Assembly: GCF_032062135.1 (NCBI RefSeq)
Contig: NC_092861.1
Location: 136,111,070 to 136,175,069 of the forward strand
From: Pyxicephalus adspersus
Taxonomy: Eukaryota > Chordata > Amphibia > Anura > Pyxicephalidae
DNA: 64,000 nucleotides
Direction: 5' to 3'
Shown: in pieces, positions 57,776 to 64,000 of the stretch
Position numbering within the stretch: position 1 is the stretch's first letter
Layout of the letters: each line of letters begins with the position of its first letter
Notes under the pieces: generated by a model
What the model saw: the letters and a program-made list of their open reading frames with translations, nothing else
Database searches by the model: none
What the model was told of the DNA's origin: nothing
Program-made: the position numbers and the translations under genes

Positions 57776-57965
57776 GAGTACAGGTAGTCTCCGGGTTATG
57801 TACGAGATAGGGACTGTAGGTTTGTTTTTAAGTTGAATTTGTATGTAAGTCGGAACAGGTACATTATTTTATTAAATGCAATTAGGTCAGATGTTTGTCT
57901 CAACATGTTATTAGGCAGCATGGTGTCATTTACTGTATAAAATCCTCACTGTGAGGTAATTACAA
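57776..57965 (+). repeat. interspersed repeat of unknown class
   Basis: The stretch ACAGGTAGTCTCCGGGTTAT, TGTACGAGATAGGGAC, GTATGTAAGTCGGAACAGG is a sequence type I associate with interspersed repeats of frog genomes. It is non-coding, and no second copy is seen in this window. Confidence 0.45.
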
Positions 57966-58148
57966 AGTAAAAAAAAAAATGTATGGAGCCTAGACATTCA
58001 TTAACTTCTGGAGCAAGCTGTGCTTTGATATGCAAAAATAAACAACTTCAGATTTTGTCTTGGTCATTAAAGAGTTACAAGAGGTTGCAGAACCCACAAC
58101 CTCAGAATAAATGTTCATGAAATACAATGTACTACTTTTACACACATA

Positions 58149-58450
58149 AATCCAATGTATTGCATTCAATACAGTTATTTTGTATTGAATGCAATACAAA
58201 TGGATTTTGAATTTCCCGCCCTGCTCCGCCGGCAACATACGTACCAACGTCACCCGGAACTCTCCCGGTGACTCTTCGTGTCAAGAAGACACCGGAGGAA
58301 AAAGAAAGAAGACAGGGATTGTGGCGATGGATGACGTGGGATGCCGGCTGATCAGATAAGGCTGTATTTACTAACCTTCCCATAGGTTTAACTCGGGGGT
58401 ATCGCTTTTAGCAACTTTTTTCTAACACACTCGGGGTTACCACCAGGGAG
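58149..58450. repeat. hairpin plus GC-rich interspersed repeat
   Basis: 58149-58206 is an inverted repeat (AATGTATTGCATTCAATACA against TGTATTGAATGCAATACAAA) with a short loop. It continues into a GC-rich block (CCGCCCTGCTCCGCCGGC, GACACCGGAGGAAAAAG) up to about 58350 and an end block TCGGGGTTACCACCAGGGAG. There is no gene; the minus frames at 57990-58383 run through it. Confidence 0.5.
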
Positions 58451-58452
58451 GT

Positions 58453-58575
58453 TAAAGCTCTCCACGACTGGAGAAGATAGACTTTCATCAGTGAAGCTAG
58501 GTGATCCAGCAAACCTGAATTAAATTTCTTCAAAGTTCATTTGCTATTTGTTAGAAAATGTTTTCAGTCCAGGGT
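58453..58575. mobile_element. half copy of the palindromic MITE
   Basis: It has AAAGCTCTCCACGACTGGAG, TAGACTTTCATCAGTGAAGC and GGTGATCCAGCAAACCTGAA, then 'ttgttagaaaatgttttcag'. The mirror arm is absent. Confidence 0.6.
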
Positions 58576-59639
58576 TTGGCAATTTCAAGCTATTTGCAGG
58601 CTGTGAAAACTGTTACCAAAGCCTGAAAGAAATTTTGACCATGCCTTTAATGTCAATTTGCCTCTATTTATCATAAATAATCATTACAAATATATTTCCT
58701 AAAGGAAACATACATAAAGCTTAATTCTGGGTATAAATTAAAGAAATAACAATGCCCCCCCTCCATGATTCAGATAATGCTTTTTCTTTTGGTTCCTGTT
58801 GAATTCTTCTTTTTGACAGTGAAAGATTTTCCTTTACTGCTGTTCCATTTACAAATGTAACATTTTAATTTTTCATTCTTGTCTACTCTGGTGTTAATCA
58901 TATTAGGGCAAATAAATCTCTCTTTAAGGGGAACAGGGGTTTACCTTCAAACCTGTTTCCTACACTTTATTAAATTGGCTATTAATTGGCTATATGTATT
59001 ACTTCAAATATGTGTGTATCTGGAGTATTTACTGGATACAAACCAATTGGTTTATTGTTAACCAAATGTTCATTAAATTTTATTGAACCCTAAGGGCTAC
59101 CAGTTGGGGAGATTTTGCTTCATTTTTCGTCCCTAGTTTGTTGAACTGCTTAATTTGATTTAATGCTTCACATAACTGTAAGATATTTAGGTTCATTGAG
59201 CTATATTTGGAATTGTTGCCTGACCTCCCACAGCTCTGTTGGAATAGGTCTATAGTGTATGCATGATGTATGCTCAAAACTCATTATAGCTTTACATATG
59301 ATACTGTGTGTTGATGTTACAGGTTTATATTACACTCATAGGTCTCGTAAATCATACTCCTTATTGCACAGCTTGACATTAACTCTTGTAATATATATGT
59401 GGCCTGCATTTCATATGTATATCTGTTTTCATCTTTACAAGAATACACCTTTTATCATTAATTATAAATGAAGAACCTTATAAGGCCATGCATTTTGTGC
59501 CAGTGGATGTTGTTGTATGCAAATGTTCACAAAATCCTTTGAAGTGTATTGTTTGTTATTTTATGTATTAAACAATTAACCAATTTAAAGTAGAGTTCTA
59601 AAAAAAATGAGAAGAAATCAAGAAGAAAACAAAGAACCT

Positions 59640-60355
59640 ACTTTTTAGTGTAGGTGGAAGACCAGGGACCTCTCAGTCTCTTACGGACCTTATATGTGGA
59701 TCATCAATATTGCTTTTACCTACGCAACATCTCCAAAATCCGCCCCTACCTGTCCCCTGAGACCACCAAACTCCTTGTACATGCTCTTATCATCTCTCGT
59801 CTGGACTACTGTAACATCCATCCTCCTCTCTGGTATTCCACTAACCTCCTGTGCTCCTGTGCTCCTGTGCTTTGCCTTCAAATCCCTACCCATTTATTGT
59901 CCCACTTACATTTCTGACCTGGTAAAAAAGTACTCCCCCAGCCGCTTTCTCCGCTCCTCCAATGACCAACCAATGACTTCCTCACTCATAACCTCATCAC
60001 ACGCATGGTTACAAGACTTCTCTAGAGCTGCCCCAACTCTCTGGAATGGTCTTCCTCGTCCTATTCGGTTTGCTCCTACTTTCTGCTCATTTAAAAGAGC
60101 CCTCAAAACCTATTTATTTAAACTTTCCTACCCGTCTTCTTCTGTCTACTACCATCACTACTTCCCACCACTACATATCCCCCTCTTATTGTGTGTAAAT
60201 TCCCCCACCTACTAGAGTGTAAGCTCTTCAGGGCAGGGTCCTCTCCTCCTGTATCACTGTCTGTATTTGTCTGTCATTTGCAACCTCTATTTAATGTACA
60301 GTGCTGCGTAATATGTTGGCGCTATATAAATCCTGTTTAGTAATAATAATTGCTT
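59640..60355 (+). pseudogene. L2-type LINE, ORF2 C-terminal remnant and 3' end
   Basis: Two plus frames carry pieces of the reverse-transcriptase C-terminal region. The 59654-59917 frame reads [19 protein letters not shown] and [11 protein letters not shown], typical of L2/CR1 LINEs. After a frameshift, the 59694-60215 frame reads YSPSRFLRSSNDQ, AAPTLWNGLPRPIR and FKRALKTYLF. The 3' UTR (GTAAGCTCTTCAGGGCAGGG, GCGTAATATGTTGGCGCTAT) ends in TAATAATAATT. The element is 5'-truncated and frameshifted, so it is inactive. Its tail is shared by the SINEs in this window. Confidence 0.85.
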
Positions 60356-61081
60356 TGTTGAGAGATAACACTAAATTTACAATGGTGTCTCTGTTCTAAA
60401 CTCTCTCATAGAAGAAGCCAGGCTCTCTGTAAAGAAATATAAAGAACACAAGTAAACATATGCATAGTTTTAAGGCTGAAAAATATCTAATTATGGAAAC
60501 CAATCTCCTTGTACATGTCTAGTTATCTTGCTGCCATGCTGATAATTTTGTTTAATACTAAACATTTATAAGAGAGAAAAAAGCTAAGTAATTGTTTTGT
60601 TGAAAAAGTAATAGTCAGCATCTCAGTAGTGATGGGTATATAGAAAGTGTCCTAAATATTAGAACAACACTGCCATACACAATTCACTTTCCATCAGATT
60701 GTGAGATAACACAGTGTTTAGATCATCTTTTGTTGCCTTGTGGCCAAAGTCAAATACAGACTTGAATATGGTTTTAGAAAATGTAATCAGGACTTTGTCA
60801 CGTATTTTAACAGAATTAATTATAGAGCAATTCCAGGCAATGAGTAAACTCAATCATTGGAAATGCAACTGACAGTTTCAGAAGGTCAGAAAATCCATTT
60901 GGTTTACCTGTATGGCCAAGTCACATGAGTGAACCTTCTGCTGGTCATATATTGGCAGTGACCAAACACTAGAATTCAACTTATTTTTCCCCTGTGCTCC
61001 CAGAACCAACAATATGTCATTTGTTTTGGATTGGGTTTTTTTTCTTGCTAGAAGCGGATCAGTACAATCACAGGATGTAAA

Positions 61082-61226
61082 ATTTGGCCTATTTCACAAA
61101 TGATTTGAGTACTATGTTGTTGAAAACCATTATCTAGAAGAACATATTTTTGTACCAATTTTGCAGTTTTTAAGTAGTTTTTTTAAAACAACATAGTACT
61201 CAAATCATTTGTGAAATAGGCCAAAT
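61082..61226. repeat. perfect 40-bp inverted repeat, 65-bp spacer
   Basis: The left arm 61082-61121 and right arm 61187-61226 are exact reverse complements (the word CACAAATGATTTGAGTACTA occurs in the left arm). The AT-rich spacer is 61122-61186. No target duplication was seen. It may be a very small MITE or a recent inverted duplication. Confidence 0.9.
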
Positions 61227-61769
61227 GTCTCCAAAGCCTTTGCTGGGTAGAGGGTCCATGGATTTCTAGTTACTAAACAAAAACACTTTTTAGTAGACCT
61301 TTAAAATTTTTACTGCTGTTATTGTCCTCTATGGTAGACTCCTCTACCTGTCCCAATAAAGGGTGTCAGAGACAGAAATTGATGTACCTCCCAAAAAGGA
61401 AGGACACCGTGATCTGTTCTAGCACAGCGTTGGCATGACATACAGACAGAGCTGCCATCAGTATTTTCTGGGCCCCATAACAGGCAAACTTCCTGAGCCT
61501 TCTTCTTGTACCTCTTGTCCCCACCTTGATGGCGGCTCTGGTTACCGAAGTATATTTGTAGAGTCAGAGACTATATGAGATATGCATTGCACAGTCCTTT
61601 TACCCAAACAAAAATCCCAAATTTCTTTGTCACAAGCAGAAGTCTCATAGAACCACATAAACCTCAACCCTTATTGTATATTTTATTTTATATGGTTTTG
61701 TAGAATATAGACAGGGAGCTAATAATAAAGTTGGAAACTACATTGCAACCAGCAACTGTTGGGGCACTA

Positions 61770-62075
61770 AACACCTACGTTACTAGTCAGTGGTAGGAGG
61801 ATGAGGATGAAAGGAGTGGAAATTGTCCAGGCTATAGGGTCAATGGGAGGAAGTACGCCCTAATATTTGAAGTCATTTATAGGCAACAGTCAATAGGAAG
61901 AATAAATTCTTCAGCATCAGTGGGAAGAATATGCCTAGCTTTCAAAGGAAGATAATAGCTCCAGTGTGTGTACAGAGATAACATTTCCTGGCACTGGTTG
62001 GAGAACCTTTCCTGCATTGATGGTCTTTGAAAGAAATACATTACCCAGCTCAGAGGTCAGTGGGAAAAACGCTTA
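61770..62075 (+). repeat. diverged GTCAGTGGGAAGAAT-unit repeat
   Basis: Loose units such as GTCAGTGGTAGGAGG, GTCAATGGGAGGAAG, GTCAATAGGAAGAA, ATCAGTGGGAAGAATA and GTCAGTGGGAAAAACG recur 35 to 110 bp apart. The same unit occurs in repeat A at 50590-50760. Confidence 0.5.
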
Positions 62076-62185
62076 GTTGGTCAACTGAGATCCCTCAAGG
62101 GCAGGGGACCAATTAGACAGCTTTACATGGCTACTTTTTGGCTCAGTTGATGCCTATCTATTTATATTGGACCTACTTGGAATAT

Positions 62186-62378
62186 GAAATTCTAAAAACA
62201 TGCAGTTAAATTAATGGTTTTCCTGCAAAATTTGCCTTAGAATGTATGAAAGACATATGGCTATGGTGGGGACATTGGATTGTGGGCCCTTTGATGGAGA
62301 GTTAGTGACATGACTATGGACTTTGTAAAGCGCTGCATAATATGTTGGCGCTATATAAATACTCTGTAATAATAATTG
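62186..62378 (+). mobile_element. tRNA-SINE, 3' two thirds
   Basis: It has TCTAAAAACATGCAGTTAA, CATATGGCTATGGTGGGGAC, ATGACTATGGACTTTGTAAAG and GCGCTGCATAATATGTTGGC, then TAATAATAATT. It lacks the tRNA head and is oriented like 51391-51607. Confidence 0.75.
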
Positions 62379-64000
62379 TGTTCATATTTAAGGACAGTCC
62401 AGTTGGATTCAAGACAGTTGGGTATCAAGTAATGGTAATTTTTTCTATAAGGGACAGAGAGAGCCAACACTTTTTAGGTCCTAAGTAGGAAATCTCCCCA
62501 GTGAAGTCATAGTCCGACAAAAAAAAAAAACTCAGTACATATTAATACTACATAGTTTCTCAATACATACTAAATATAGTGTACTTTTAGCTACAGTTTG
62601 CCTTTAAAGGGAATAAATAAAACATTATAAGTGGAATACATTTCTCAAGTCTATGGTAGGGGCTTTGTGATATCTACTATCACCTGGCTGCACCAGCTTA
62701 GACAAGATTTCCCTAAAACTGGGTCACTTTAATATGCAAAACCAAGAAAAACACACCACCCTGCAGTAATTGGATGTGGGACTATGATCGGCCCTATACA
62801 AACACACAGAGTATATGTTACTCAATGTATGCACAAACAGGAGAAAACCATTGCCTGTCGTGTACTTCCATCATCGACTACAAACAAAAGGAAACCATGT
62901 TCACCATGACATTATTGCCCACAGTTATAAACATCACCTTCATATTAAACATTCAAACATTTGTGAGTTAATTATTGTTTAGTGAGTTAATTACTGGTTA
63001 ATTAAAATGCAGCCTGTCTACAGCTCATGTATAATGTTTTGCTGCAGGCCAGTTCAGTGTTTTCATGTAAATGGCTTATGTGAGTTTGTATATTAAAATG
63101 CAACTGAGAAGGTAAAATAGTTACAGAACCGTGTTACTAAACCTTACAAGTCATTCTAAACTTCTCTGTCATTCTGTGTAATGATAATATTTATTCACAC
63201 ACCTAAATATTGATTTATTATTTATTCAGTAAGAATTAAGTAAACTATACATTGCATAGATTTTGGAAAGCGTTATTGCAGATCTTTGTTATTGCAGGAT
63301 TAGAGAATAACTCTAATGTGGCTTCCAGTTGTGTGTTGAAAGAAAGTGAGGCAATAAACGGTAGTTATCAATGGAGAGACTACAGGCACACTCTTTGTTA
63401 GCCCTGCTGCCTATAGTATATCCTAGTGAGCTTACAAGCTGACAACACTTCAGCTGCAAATAGTGTTGTCATCATACTTCATACAGAAAAAGCTGAACTG
63501 GCACGATCTCCAGGTACAATTTTCTAATGATTAGGTAAAATTTAGAATTATTATAGAAAACGAAGCTAAGCACATGCAAGCTGCATTACACCATTTGCAT
63601 AAGTGAAAAAGTTTTATTAAGTGAAAGTGAGAAAATTCCAATCCATTCCAAACCTTACCTTGGTTCGCAATACTTTGAGTATGTAAAGTTGTTCCTTTCT
63701 GACCATAAATACAAAAACACAATAGCAATCCGAGACAAAAGAAGCAGATCAAGACATTACCAAGCTTTGCAGTGCATTATAAATGCTAATACACAACATA
63801 ACACAGAGCATAGCATCAAGATACATTAGCATTGCATTGATATGCATTTTTGTGTCATATATATTTTTATGTATTTATTGGTAATTCTTTCTCAGGGCTC
63901 ATGTACATCTCTTGGTTTCATTGCCACAACTCATTTTAATACAAATTATATGCATTAACTTGCTGCAATGCCATTCATTTTCAATACCAACCCCAAAGCA

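Larger units (their letters stand above)
48352..64000 (+). other. STPG4: presumed STPG4 intron 5 (continues past the window)
   Basis: No exon with a GPGPG-like PG repeat was found in this 15.6 kb, so I treat it as intron, although a missed short exon cannot be excluded. It holds the repeats listed separately. Between them (48360-50120, 52310-53470, 54200-55120, 55745-57425, 58580-59635, 60360-61080, 62380-64000) I see AT-rich sequence without gene signals. Confidence 0.55.

Overview
This is a vertebrate nuclear window, AT-rich, and most likely from a frog (anuran). Genes are split into small exons by GT-AG introns. The spacers hold microsatellites, palindromic and TTAA-flanked MITE-like repeats, tRNA-derived SINEs, an L2-type LINE tail and decayed Tc1-like and hAT-like DNA transposons. 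The frog call rests on my recognition of the repeat style and not on a search.

Layout. About 1-19,200 is intergenic and repeat-rich, with no gene I can support. A CpG-rich promoter near 19,200-19,800 leads into a complete six-exon calmodulin gene on the + strand (coding 19,712-31,584, poly(A) signal 32,301). The six exons join to a 149-residue protein that matches canonical vertebrate calmodulin, with four intact EF-hand loops. About 3.2 kb downstream, on the same strand, comes the 5' part of a second gene. Its exons encode a sperm-tail PG-rich-repeat protein that I recognise as STPG4 (human C2orf61). Five coding exons are visible (34,827-48,351, 165 codons). About 80 C-terminal residues are missing, presumably lying beyond 64,000. 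The order and tandem orientation CALM -> STPG4 match the mammalian CALM2-STPG4 neighbourhood, which is why I name the calmodulin gene CALM2; its protein sequence alone cannot separate the paralogues.

The last 15.6 kb (48,352-64,000) looks like the next STPG4 intron and is again full of repeats. It includes an L2 reverse-transcriptase C-terminal remnant, SINEs, a large TTTC microsatellite between two copies of one 38-bp sequence exactly 300 bp apart, and a perfect 40-bp inverted repeat.

I did not find a new multi-gene system. The items most worth a second look are: (1) calmodulin intron 3, which is 150 nt, in frame and stop-free, so retention would insert 50 residues in EF-hand 2; (2) a 108-bp near-perfect palindrome in calmodulin intron 1; (3) an RFX X-box-like site just before the STPG4 start codon; (4) hammerhead-ribozyme-like motifs with a base-paired stem I in Penelope-like debris; and (5) several unclassified fold-back elements, including a composite element present as two inverted copies.
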